DNA of 8,620 nucleotides from an uncultured Erysipelotrichaceae bacterium (GTDB lineage: Bacteria > Bacillota_I > Bacilli_A > RFN20 > CAG-826), in the NCBI GenBank assembly GCA_902793515.1, contig CADBDO010000032.1:1-8620 (forward strand), given 5' to 3'. Position 1 is the first letter of the stretch, and every line of letters starts with the position of its first letter. Below, piece after piece: positions 1-5,105 of this stretch. Under the pieces are notes generated by a model. The model saw only the letters and a program-made list of their open reading frames with translations, had not been told where the DNA came from and did not search any database. Both the position numbers and the translations under genes were made by a program.

Positions 1-1
1 T

Positions 2-511
2 ACCGAAGAAAGAATCGCCAAATATAGAAACAAGACCAAGAGAATCGCTGAAGCGATTGAAATACTTAAGAACACAGTCGTCTCTGACAAAGAAGGACTT
101 AAAGAATACCTCCTTGCCAACGGTTTCACTGATTACGAGATCGGCCACAGGGGATATGAGCTTTTGAAACGCCCTGGACTCCATCTTCGTGAGATCATGA
201 GCTTCATGCCAGAGATGGAAAGTTATCGCGACTTCGATGATGCAACCATCTTGTCTCTCGAGACAAAAGTCAAATATGAAGGCTATATCACCCAAGAACT
301 CAAAGACGCCAAAGGCAACCACAAGCTTGAGAACATCAAGATGCCAGTAGGGGAAGATTATTCCTCTTGGGAAGGCCTCCGTCTTGAGGCGAGAGAAAAA
401 CTCAAGAAGGTCAATCCTGCCACGATCGGTCAGGCCTCACGCATTCCAGGGGTGAACCCTGCTGACATTTCGATTATCATTTTGACAATGAAGAAGAGAG
501 GTCTTTTATGA
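2..511 (+). CDS. mnmG: MnmG (GidA), tRNA U34 carboxymethylaminomethyl-modification subunit, C-terminal part
   Basis: MnmG is the FAD-dependent partner of the GTPase MnmE. Together they install the carboxymethylaminomethyl group on wobble uridine 34 of certain tRNAs in the cytoplasm. Only the last 169 residues are here; the reading frame is already open at base 2, so the FAD-binding part lies upstream of the window. The visible part is the C-terminal helical domain that contacts MnmE and tRNA. It includes the repeat-like element ELLKRPGLHLREI and the highly conserved end TIGQASRIPGVNPADIS, followed by a short basic tail. The stop codon is TGA and overlaps an ATG (ATGA, 508-511), the usual translational coupling to rsmG. 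Gene order mnmG-rsmG-parA-parB is typical of the replication-origin region in Bacillota. Identification is firm from the C-terminal signature. Confidence 0.95.
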   Translation, partial: TEERIAKYRNKTKRIAEAIEILKNTVVSDKEGLKEYLLANGFTDYEIGHRGYELLKRPGLHLREIMSFMPEMESYRDFDDATILSLETKVKYEGYITQELKDAKGNHKLENIKMPVGEDYSSWEGLRLEAREKLKKVNPATIGQASRIPGVNPADISIIILTMKKRGLL

Positions 512-588
512 CTTACGAAGAGATGGTGAGCCTCTTATCTCCTGAAGGAGTGGAACGAGAAGATGAATCTCACTGCCATCACCGATGA
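508..588 (+). other. Short ORF that looks like the original 5' end of rsmG, now out of frame
   Basis: An ATG at 508 overlaps the mnmG stop and encodes 26 residues beginning MTYEEMVSLLSPEGV before a TGA at 586-588. The start MTYEEMVSLL resembles the normal RsmG N-terminus (in Bacillus, MNIEEFTSGLAEKG). The rest of RsmG continues in another frame, where SYLLKEWNEKMNLTAIT can be read from about base 533. The simplest reading is a deletion of roughly 24 codons plus a frame change inside rsmG. The short ORF may survive only to couple translation from mnmG to the internal rsmG start. A sequencing or assembly error cannot be excluded. Confidence 0.5.
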
Positions 589-1147
589 GCCAGAGATTGT
601 CGAGAAGCATTTTTATGATTGCCTTCTCCCAACCGACCATGACCTCTTAGATGACAAACTCATCTGCGACTTAGGAACAGGCGCTGGATTCCCAGGCATG
701 GTTTGGGCGATCGCTTATCCTAAATGCGTCGTTACCCTTGTTGATGCGACTGGCAAGAAATGCATGTTCCTCAATGAGGTCATCAAAGAACTTAATCTCA
801 CGAACGCTTTCGTGGTTAATTCACGCGGCGAAGATCTTGATATGAGGGAGCATTTCGACATCGTCACCGCTAGAGCGGTTGCTCCTCTCAACATCCTCCT
901 CGAAGTCTGCGTCCCTCTCATCAAAGAGAAGGGCCTCATGATCGCCATGAAAGGCGCCAAAGGAAAAGAAGAACTTGCTGACGCCAAGAAAGCGGTTCAG
1001 AAACTTTACCTTAAGGTAATCAACATCAATGAACAAGCTCTCCCAAATGATGAGGGAGTCCGTTATAACATCATCCTCAAGAAAGAGAAGAAGACCGAAA
1101 AGAAGTATCCTCGTTCTTGGGCAGAAATCCAGAAGAAGCCTTTGTAA
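563..1147 (+). CDS. rsmG: RsmG (GidB), 16S rRNA G527 N7-methyltransferase, N-terminally shortened
   Basis: RsmG uses S-adenosylmethionine to methylate N7 of G527 in 16S rRNA. The Rossmann core is intact: DLGTGAGFPG at residues 36-45 is the SAM-binding loop, VD follows at the end of the second strand, and DIVTARAVAPL is the family signature. The C-terminus ends KKYPRSWAEIQKKPL, close to the usual KKYPR..G.P.K.PL. The usual RAE after the third strand reads RGE here. At 194 residues it is about 40 shorter than Bacillus RsmG. It begins exactly at the conserved MNLTAIT, because the upstream helix is partly deleted and partly out of frame. AAGGAG at 545-550 lies 12 bases before the ATG and can drive an internal start; CTG at 542 is the only in-frame alternative. 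The gene may be functional with a reduced N-terminus or may be a decaying copy. Confidence 0.88.
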   Translation: MNLTAITDEPEIVEKHFYDCLLPTDHDLLDDKLICDLGTGAGFPGMVWAIAYPKCVVTLVDATGKKCMFLNEVIKELNLTNAFVVNSRGEDLDMREHFDIVTARAVAPLNILLEVCVPLIKEKGLMIAMKGAKGKEELADAKKAVQKLYLKVININEQALPNDEGVRYNIILKKEKKTEKKYPRSWAEIQKKPL

Positions 1148-1150
1148 AAT

Positions 1151-1174
1151 AACCTAGTTTTGCAAAGGTTTTTT
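1151..1174 (+). terminator. Weak candidate intrinsic terminator after rsmG
   Basis: AACCT (1151-1155) can pair with AGGTT (1166-1170) across a 10-base loop, followed by a run of six T that starts in the stem. It sits 3 bases after the rsmG stop and just before the parA promoter, which is the right place. The five-pair stem is short, so this may be only a weak terminator. Confidence 0.4.
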
Positions 1175-1208
1175 AGATTTTTCCAATTATTTGGAATATC
1201 ATAGTTTT
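1172..1208 (+). promoter_or_regulatory. Candidate parA promoter with a dyad touching the -10 box; transcript probably leaderless
   Basis: TATCAT (1197-1202) is a plausible -10 hexamer (5 of 6 to TATAAT) placed so that transcription would start at about the A of the parA ATG at 1209. The -35 is poor: TTTAGA at 1172-1177 with a 19-base spacer. The spacer holds a perfect dyad, TTCCAA (1181-1186), TTAT, TTGGAA (1191-1196), ending directly against the -10. No Shine-Dalgarno exists upstream of the ATG, which supports a leaderless mRNA. Confidence 0.5.
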
Positions 1209-1982
1209 ATGACGAGAATCATAAGCATTGCCAATCAGAAAGGTGGAGTCGGAAAGACAACGACGGCCATTAACCTTTCTAGTGCTTTAGCGAGCTATGG
1301 CAAAAAGGTGCTTTTGATTGATTTCGATTCGCAAGGCAATTCCACCCGTGGATTTGGCTTTGATATCACTTCTTTGGCTTATACCGTCTATGACGCTTGC
1401 ATCAAGGAAGCCGACATTAACGCGATCATCAGAAGAACGAACTGCAAGGGCGTTGATATCGTCCCAAGCAATCTCCGTTTGGCTAACTTAGAAGCCTATA
1501 TGCAGTCTCATGGCGTCAGCACTCCATTTGCCGTCCTTGCTGACGCGCTCAGCCATCTTAAGCGCGACTATGATTTCATCGTCATCGACTGCCCACCTTC
1601 TCTTGGCATCCTTTCTCTTAACGCACTTGTTGTGTCAACAAGTGTCATTATCCCGATACAGTGTGAATTTTTTGCCATGGAAGCAGTGGCCTCGATGCTT
1701 AGCACCGTTAACCGTATCCAAAACAACTACAACCCGGCTTTAAAGATTGAGGGCTTCCTCATGACCATGTACGACTCAAAAGCCTCTTTGTGCAACGAGA
1801 TCGTCTCCCAGGTCAGAAGCCTCTTCGATGAGAACACCTTCGTGACCATGATCCCAAGGAACGTTTCTCTCCCTGAAGCGAGCGCGCATGGACAATCCGT
1901 GATCGACTACCGCCCATCATCGAGTGGCGCGGTTGCTTACCTCGCTCTTGCCCGTGAGGTTTTGGAGCATGAAAAAGAGTAA
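1209..1982 (+). CDS. parA: ParA/Soj, chromosome-partitioning Walker ATPase
   Basis: ParA ATPases bind DNA as ATP-bound dimers and, with ParB on parS sites, segregate the replication origin; in Bacillus Soj also controls DnaA. This 257-residue protein starts MTRIISIANQKGGVGKTT. KGGVGKTT at residues 11-18 is the deviant Walker A motif with the signature lysine K11. LLIDFDSQGN (D38, D40) is the A' motif, with serine where DPQGN is usual. DFIVIDCPPSLG is Walker B. Length is normal for a small chromosomal ParA without an N-terminal HTH. I chose ATG 1209 because homologues begin one or two residues before the first strand; an in-frame TTG at 1191 would add six unsupported residues and also lacks a ribosome site. 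The gene overlaps parB by 14 bases. Its order after mnmG-rsmG indicates the chromosomal system. Confidence 0.94.
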   Translation: MTRIISIANQKGGVGKTTTAINLSSALASYGKKVLLIDFDSQGNSTRGFGFDITSLAYTVYDACIKEADINAIIRRTNCKGVDIVPSNLRLANLEAYMQSHGVSTPFAVLADALSHLKRDYDFIVIDCPPSLGILSLNALVVSTSVIIPIQCEFFAMEAVASMLSTVNRIQNNYNPALKIEGFLMTMYDSKASLCNEIVSQVRSLFDENTFVTMIPRNVSLPEASAHGQSVIDYRPSSSGAVAYLALAREVLEHEKE

Positions 1983-2793
1983 CGTCTCATCGCTTAGCAA
2001 ACTCGTTAAGAAGTTCTCGCAAGAAGATGTCATTCTCCAGATGGAGAAGGAATATCGCAGCGTAGCTTCGATCAATATCCCCCTCGAAAAAATCGACGAC
2101 AATTCCTACGTCAATAAAGTCACATTTTCCAAAAAAACCGTCAATTTGCTGGGAAAATCCATCAAAGAGAAAGGTTTTTTCAATCCACTTGTTGTCCGTC
2201 GCAAAGGCGACCGCTATGAACTCATCCTTGGAAGAAAGAGGTATTTCGGGGCCAAGAATATCGACCTTGCTGAGGTACCTGTCATCATCAGGGAAGTGGA
2301 CGATGAAGAGGTACTCCTCATGCTTCTTGCCGACGTCCGTGACGAAAGAGAAGGCAACATCATCGAGATGGCGCTTATCTATGCGGCGCTCTCAGAGAAG
2401 TTCAACTATTCGCAAGCCACCCTTGGAAAGCTTTCCCATCAATCTAGAAGCCAGGTGACGAATATCGTCCGTCTTCTTTCTTTGCCAGACAAAGTCGTTA
2501 AAGAAGTCATGCTTGGCGAACTTTCTTACGGACATGCGCGCGCATTATTAAGGCTAGACCAGTTTGAGATCGAAGAAGCGGTCAAAACTATCCATCACAA
2601 CAAGCTCTCTGTAAGAGAGACTGAAGCCCTTGTGAAGAGATACCGCTACGAAGATGAGGATTACGAGAAAGAAGTCTCCCTCATCACCAAGAGCAACGCT
2701 CGTGACGTCAAAATCAAACCAGCTTCTGTCTCTTTTGAATTCGATACCGTTGAAGAGAAAGAAGCCTTTATCAAAAAATACTTATCCGATTGA
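1969..2793 (+). CDS. parB: ParB/Spo0J-family chromosome-partitioning protein, divergent in its CTP motifs
   Basis: ParB proteins bind parS, clamp and slide on DNA using CTP, and recruit SMC and ParA. The 274-residue protein has a basic N-terminal tail; the ParB fold at about residues 35-120, with IKEKGFFNPLVVRR, YELILGRKRY and VPVIIREV; and the HTH domain at about 145-200, with YSQATLGKLSHQSRSQVTN, IVRLLSLP and LSYGHARALL. A short C-terminal dimer domain follows. The CTPase motifs are unusual. GERR is GRKR (residues 88-91), and the stretch aligning with ENLQR reads DVRDE (122-126), so the asparagine is valine. ATG 1969 has GAGGT eight bases upstream at 1956-1960 and overlaps parA, implying coupled translation. 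No parS-like TGTTTCACGTGAAACA is visible. A Noc-type paralogue is possible, but the position beside parA favours ParB. Confidence 0.9.
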   Translation: MKKSNVSSLSKLVKKFSQEDVILQMEKEYRSVASINIPLEKIDDNSYVNKVTFSKKTVNLLGKSIKEKGFFNPLVVRRKGDRYELILGRKRYFGAKNIDLAEVPVIIREVDDEEVLLMLLADVRDEREGNIIEMALIYAALSEKFNYSQATLGKLSHQSRSQVTNIVRLLSLPDKVVKEVMLGELSYGHARALLRLDQFEIEEAVKTIHHNKLSVRETEALVKRYRYEDEDYEKEVSLITKSNARDVKIKPASVSFEFDTVEEKEAFIKKYLSD

Positions 2794-2821
2794 TTGACAT
2801 ACTTCTAAGAAGTATTAATAT
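2794..2821 (+). promoter_or_regulatory. Promoter for the FMN riboswitch-ribU transcript, spacer filled by a 17-base palindrome
   Basis: TTGACA at 2794-2799 is a perfect -35 starting just after the parB stop. TAATAT at 2816-2821, 16 bases downstream, is the best -10. The spacer is almost entirely the perfect palindrome ATACTTCTAAGAAGTAT (2799-2815; 8-base arms, one central base), which ends against the -10. It could be an operator. As RNA it could fold as a 7-pair hairpin, but no clean T-run follows, so a parB terminator is less likely. Confidence 0.7.
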
Positions 2822-2827
2822 TGTCTT

Positions 2828-2938
2828 GCTTCAGGGCGACGAGAATTACGTCGACTGGCGGTAAAGCCCGCGAGTGGTTAACGCCACATGAACTGGTGAG
2901 ATTCCAGTGCCAACGGTACAGTCCGGATATGCAGAAGC
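2828..2938 (+). ncRNA. FMN riboswitch aptamer (RFN element)
   Basis: The aptamer binds flavin mononucleotide and lowers expression of riboflavin synthesis or uptake genes. Closing helix P1 pairs GCTTC (2828-2832) with GAAGC (2934-2938). P2 is CGAC (2837-2840) with GTCG (2850-2853). The conserved core GGCGGTAAAGCCCGCGAG follows, then a variable GTGG/CCAC hairpin (2874-2887), an ACTGG/CCAGT helix, and the conserved 3' part containing GTCCGGAT (2921-2928). These blocks and their order match the RFN consensus well. The element lies between a consensus promoter and a RibU-type transporter, the most common context for transport-type FMN switches. Confidence 0.95.
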
Positions 2939-2990
2939 TATTATTGCTTAGCCCCCTGATGTCAGCCATATAGGAGGTTTTTTTATTTTT
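2939..2990 (+). promoter_or_regulatory. Expression platform of the FMN riboswitch: terminator/SD-sequestering hairpin with competing pairing
   Basis: CCCCCT (2952-2957) pairs with AGGAGG (2972-2977) with one mismatch, and ATG/CAT pairs inside. Seven T follow at 2978-2984. The 3' arm is also the only Shine-Dalgarno of ribU, so the hairpin can stop transcription and hide the ribosome site. In the competing fold, TCAGGG (2831-2836) in the aptamer's 5' strand pairs perfectly with CCCTGA (2954-2959), breaking both P1 and the hairpin. FMN binding would stabilise P1 and so allow the OFF hairpin. The SD lies 13 bases from the ATG, which is long. Confidence 0.75.
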
Positions 2991-3758
2991 ATGGTTTTGA
3001 CAGAAGTACAAGAAGGTCTCACGAGAGAACAAATTTCGTGGATCGTTCTAGGCGCGTCATTAGTCGCCACAATCGTCTTCGTAATCTTGTATTCGAAGTA
3101 CATGAAGAAAAAGGAATTCTCTTGGGCGAGATTCGCCGCTAGGGTCGCCATCTTCGGTGCCTTGTCGTCCATTCTCTACGTCGTCCCGGTATTCCAGCTC
3201 AAACTCCCTTTCCTTCCAGCTTTCATGGAACTCCACTTTGATGAGGTTCCAGCATTCATTGCCGGTTACGCCTATGGCCCATTCACCGCATTTATCGTCC
3301 TTTTCATCAAAACGCTTATCAAGCTTCCGTTCAGCGGCACCTTCTGTGTCGGTGAATTAGCCGATCTCATTTTCTCCTCGGCCTTTGTCCTTCCTGCCGC
3401 TTTCATCTATAAGAAAGTCAGGAACCTTAAGGGTGTCTTCATTGGATTTGGCGTGTCGTTCGTCCTTCAGATCATAGTCGCATCCCTCATGAACGTTTAC
3501 GCCATCTTGCCTTTCTATATGCAAGTTATGAATTACCCATATGACGCGATCATGGATATGTGCTCAAAAGCGAACCCATTAGTCAAGAACCTTGATATTG
3601 ATTACGTCATGTTCATCGTCGTTCCAATGAACATCATTAAGAACGCTATAGTTCTTGTTCTCACCTACTTCGTCTACAAAGGAATTCACAAAACTCTCCG
3701 CTGGGAAAAACCAGAGCAAAAAGAAGAGCTTGAAGTAGTGGACGTTGAAGCGAAATAA
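2991..3758 (+). CDS. ribU: RibU-type riboflavin ECF-transporter substrate-binding (S) protein
   Basis: RibU binds riboflavin in the membrane and docks on the shared energy-coupling module (EcfA, EcfA', EcfT, not in this window) to import it. The 255-residue protein is strongly hydrophobic, with predicted membrane segments at about 15-34, 48-67, 86-110, 123-140, 149-172 and 207-230. Family signatures are FDEVPAFIAGYAYGPFTAF followed by IKTLIK, resembling the RibU FDxxDIPALIGGFxFGPxxG..IE..KN region, and MNIIKNAIVLVLTYFVYKG near the C-terminus. The FMN riboswitch directly upstream independently supports riboflavin as substrate. It is longer than the roughly 190-residue RibU of Lactococcus or Staphylococcus, with an extra N-terminal membrane segment and a highly charged, acidic C-terminal tail. 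A bidirectional terminator follows, so it is probably a single-gene unit. Confidence 0.9.
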   Translation: MVLTEVQEGLTREQISWIVLGASLVATIVFVILYSKYMKKKEFSWARFAARVAIFGALSSILYVVPVFQLKLPFLPAFMELHFDEVPAFIAGYAYGPFTAFIVLFIKTLIKLPFSGTFCVGELADLIFSSAFVLPAAFIYKKVRNLKGVFIGFGVSFVLQIIVASLMNVYAILPFYMQVMNYPYDAIMDMCSKANPLVKNLDIDYVMFIVVPMNIIKNAIVLVLTYFVYKGIHKTLRWEKPEQKEELEVVDVEAK

Positions 3759-3762
3759 CGAA

Positions 3763-3789
3763 AAAAGGATGGCAAATCGCCATCCTTTT
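3763..3789. terminator. Bidirectional intrinsic terminator between ribU and the ferredoxin gene
   Basis: An 11-pair perfect stem, AAAAGGATGGC (3763-3773) and GCCATCCTTTT (3779-3789), encloses the five-base loop AAATC. T-runs lie on the 3' side for both strands (four T on plus, six on minus). It ends ribU on the plus strand and the converging ferredoxin gene on the minus strand. Confidence 0.9.
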
Positions 3790-3810
3790 CTTGTTTTAGC
3801 TTAGAAGAAG

Positions 3811-3987
3811 TTATTCTTCGATAGCGCCGACTGGGCAGCTAGCGATGACTTCATCAGCGGCGCCGTCTTCGATCTCAGCGATGGCTTCGCTCTTGCCTTC
3901 GTCGTTGAGGGTGAAGGCTTCTGGAGCCATGTTGACGCAAAGGCCACAGCCGATGCAGGCGTCAGCGTTGACTTTAAGTTTTTTCAT
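3811..3987 (-). CDS. Single-cluster [4Fe-4S] ferredoxin, 58 residues
   Basis: This is a small soluble electron carrier. The minus strand reads MKKLKVNADACIGCGLCVN, then a strongly acidic middle and a C-terminal SCPVGAIEE. Four cysteines in the standard single-cluster pattern bind the cluster: C11, C14 and C17 (CxxCxxC) and a remote C51 followed by proline. Length and acidity are typical of Bacillus- or Thermotoga-type monocluster ferredoxins. A good ribosome site, AAGGAG (plus-strand 3999-4004), lies 11 bases before the ATG. The gene has its own promoter and converges on ribU across a shared terminator. Its redox partner cannot be told from this window. The only large ORF covering it is on the opposite strand and is a shadow. 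Confidence 0.93.
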   Translation of the reverse strand: MKKLKVNADACIGCGLCVNMAPEAFTLNDEGKSEAIAEIEDGAADEVIASCPVGAIEE

Positions 3988-4019
3988 GTTTGGGAAATCT
4001 CCTTTGTTGGTATGGACTT

Positions 4020-4048
4020 ATTGTAAATTGACCATGCCGAAAGTCAAT
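4020..4048 (-). promoter_or_regulatory. Ferredoxin promoter with a dyad ending one base before the -10
   Basis: On the minus strand, TTGACT (4047-4042) and TACAAT (4025-4020) are separated by 16 bases, a near-consensus vegetative promoter. The -35 forms the left arm of an inverted repeat: ATTGAC (4048-4043), ten bases, GTCAAT (4032-4027). The right arm ends one base before the -10. This could be an operator over the -35 and spacer. Confidence 0.7.
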
Positions 4049-4075
4049 ATTTTGGCCCCTAAAAGAGGTCGGGTG

Positions 4076-4106
4076 TTTCTTTCCCTCTCTTTTCAAGAGA
4101 TAATAT
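4076..4106 (+). promoter_or_regulatory. Candidate promoter for the small membrane protein-cmk-der operon, dyad against the -10
   Basis: TAATAT at 4101-4106 is the -10 candidate, identical to that proposed for ribU. The -35 is poor (TTTCTT 4076-4081, 19-base spacer). The perfect dyad TCTCTT (4086-4091), TTC, AAGAGA (4095-4100) ends directly against the -10. A start near 4113 leaves only about 6 bases before ATG 4119, and no Shine-Dalgarno is present. Confidence 0.5.
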
Positions 4107-4118
4107 TTCTTGCTTGTT

Positions 4119-4415
4119 ATGAAATCGAGAACGAAGAAGTGGGCCCACTACAGGGAAACAATTAAAAAACTTCCTGCTGAGAAGTTCCCCAAGAGGAAAG
4201 ACTACACCGAGGTCGCTTCTATTTCCGATTTAGCCGAGATGAACGTCAGCGCGAAAGCCTCAAACGCTCTCTCAGGCAACGTTCGTAACGCCAAAGCAAC
4301 CCCATATGCGGTTTATCAAAGAAGAAGGAGCAACATGCTTATCTTTAAGCTTGTGGTGACGTTCCTCGTTGTCACGGGGCTCATCTGTGCTTGGTTCTTC
4401 TGGGTCATGAGGTAA
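4119..4415 (+). CDS. Small tail-anchored membrane protein of unknown function
   Basis: I do not recognise this 98-residue protein. Residues 1 to about 72 are hydrophilic and very basic (start MKSRTKKWAHYRETIKK, then many K and R, including QRRR just before the membrane). A single hydrophobic segment, about residues 73-95, ends two or three residues from the C-terminus. This suggests a C-terminally anchored protein with a cytoplasmic basic domain that could bind nucleic acid, ribosomes or acidic lipids; that role is inference. It begins an operon: its stop is 6 bases before cmk, and the cmk Shine-Dalgarno (GAGG 4409-4412) lies inside its last codons. ATG 4119 is preferred; TTG at 4110 would add three residues. 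Neither has a ribosome site. Codon use matches the neighbours, so it is probably a real, lineage-specific gene. Confidence 0.75.
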   Translation: MKSRTKKWAHYRETIKKLPAEKFPKRKDYTEVASISDLAEMNVSAKASNALSGNVRNAKATPYAVYQRRRSNMLIFKLVVTFLVVTGLICAWFFWVMR

Positions 4416-4421
4416 AAGAAA

Positions 4422-5105
4422 ATGGAAAGATTCATCACAGTCGCTATCGACGGACCAGCTGCTGCTGGCAAAAGCACCATCGCCAAGAGAGTGGCAAAGC
4501 TTCTTAATTACACCTATCTCGATACCGGTGCCATGTACCGCGCGGTCACCTATGCCGTCATCAAAGCTGGACTCAATCCAGAGATCGAAGAAGAATCGGT
4601 CAAAGTCCTTCCAGGCCTCAAGATCGACCTCAAGGAAGATGGAACCGTTCTTTGCAACGACGAAGACGTCAGCAAGATCATCCGTGAGCCTATCGTCTCT
4701 AGCAAAGTCAGCTACATCGCCGCGATGAAGCCAATCCGTCTTGCCCTCGTCGATATGCAGCGCGAAATGGCGGGCAGCAAGAATGTTATTCTTGATGGCA
4801 GGGACATCGGAACTTACGTCCTTCCAAACGCTGATGTGAAGATTTTCCAAATCGCTTCAGTTGAATGTCGAGCCAAACGTAGATATATTGAGAACCTTGA
4901 GAAGGGTATTCCATCCACTCTCGAAGAGATCACCGAGTCGGTGAAGAAGCGCGATTACATTGACTCTCATCGCGACTTCGCTCCACTTAGGAAAGCTGAG
5001 GATGCTGTCGAAATCGACACCTCAGATATGACAATCGAAGAGTCTGTCGACGCCGTCTTGGCCGTCATCAAAGAGAAAACAGGTATAGAGATTCCATGTC
5101 ATTAG
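4422..5105 (+). CDS. cmk: Cytidylate kinase
   Basis: Cmk phosphorylates CMP and dCMP with ATP in pyrimidine-nucleotide salvage and recycling. The 227-residue protein has the P-loop DGPAAAGKST at residues 10-19, the conserved YLDTGAMYRAVTYA immediately after the first helix, the central NMP-binding insert at about 65-130, GRDIGTYVLPNADVKIF (the conserved GRDIGT motif), and the lid with arginines in RAKRRY and KKRDYIDSHRDFAPL (R/K-rich D..D.R..SPL-type motif). Length is normal. ATG 4422 has GAGG nine bases upstream. Its 3' end overlaps der by 10 bases, so the two are translationally coupled. In Bacillus rpsA and others lie between cmk and der; they are absent here, giving a compact order. Confidence 0.96.
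   Translation: MERFITVAIDGPAAAGKSTIAKRVAKLLNYTYLDTGAMYRAVTYAVIKAGLNPEIEEESVKVLPGLKIDLKEDGTVLCNDEDVSKIIREPIVSSKVSYIAAMKPIRLALVDMQREMAGSKNVILDGRDIGTYVLPNADVKIFQIASVECRAKRRYIENLEKGIPSTLEEITESVKKRDYIDSHRDFAPLRKAEDAVEIDTSDMTIEESVDAVLAVIKEKTGIEIPCH

Noticed and set aside
1191..1208. TTG at 1191 as the parA start
   Set aside because: It lacks a ribosome site, lies inside the promoter dyad, and adds residues not seen in ParA homologues.
1924..1968. Upstream start for parB deep inside parA
   Set aside because: ATG 1969 has GAGGT at eight bases and gives a normal ParB N-terminus; the extension has no support.
3845..4165. 106-residue plus-strand frame over the ferredoxin gene
   Set aside because: The opposite strand encodes a clear CxxCxxC ferredoxin with ribosome site and promoter, so this frame is a shadow.
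4272..4850. 192-residue open frame on the minus strand across the small-protein/cmk junction
   Set aside because: It is antisense to cmk, has no recognisable domain, and mirrors the codon bias of the plus-strand gene; no ribosome site or promoter supports it.
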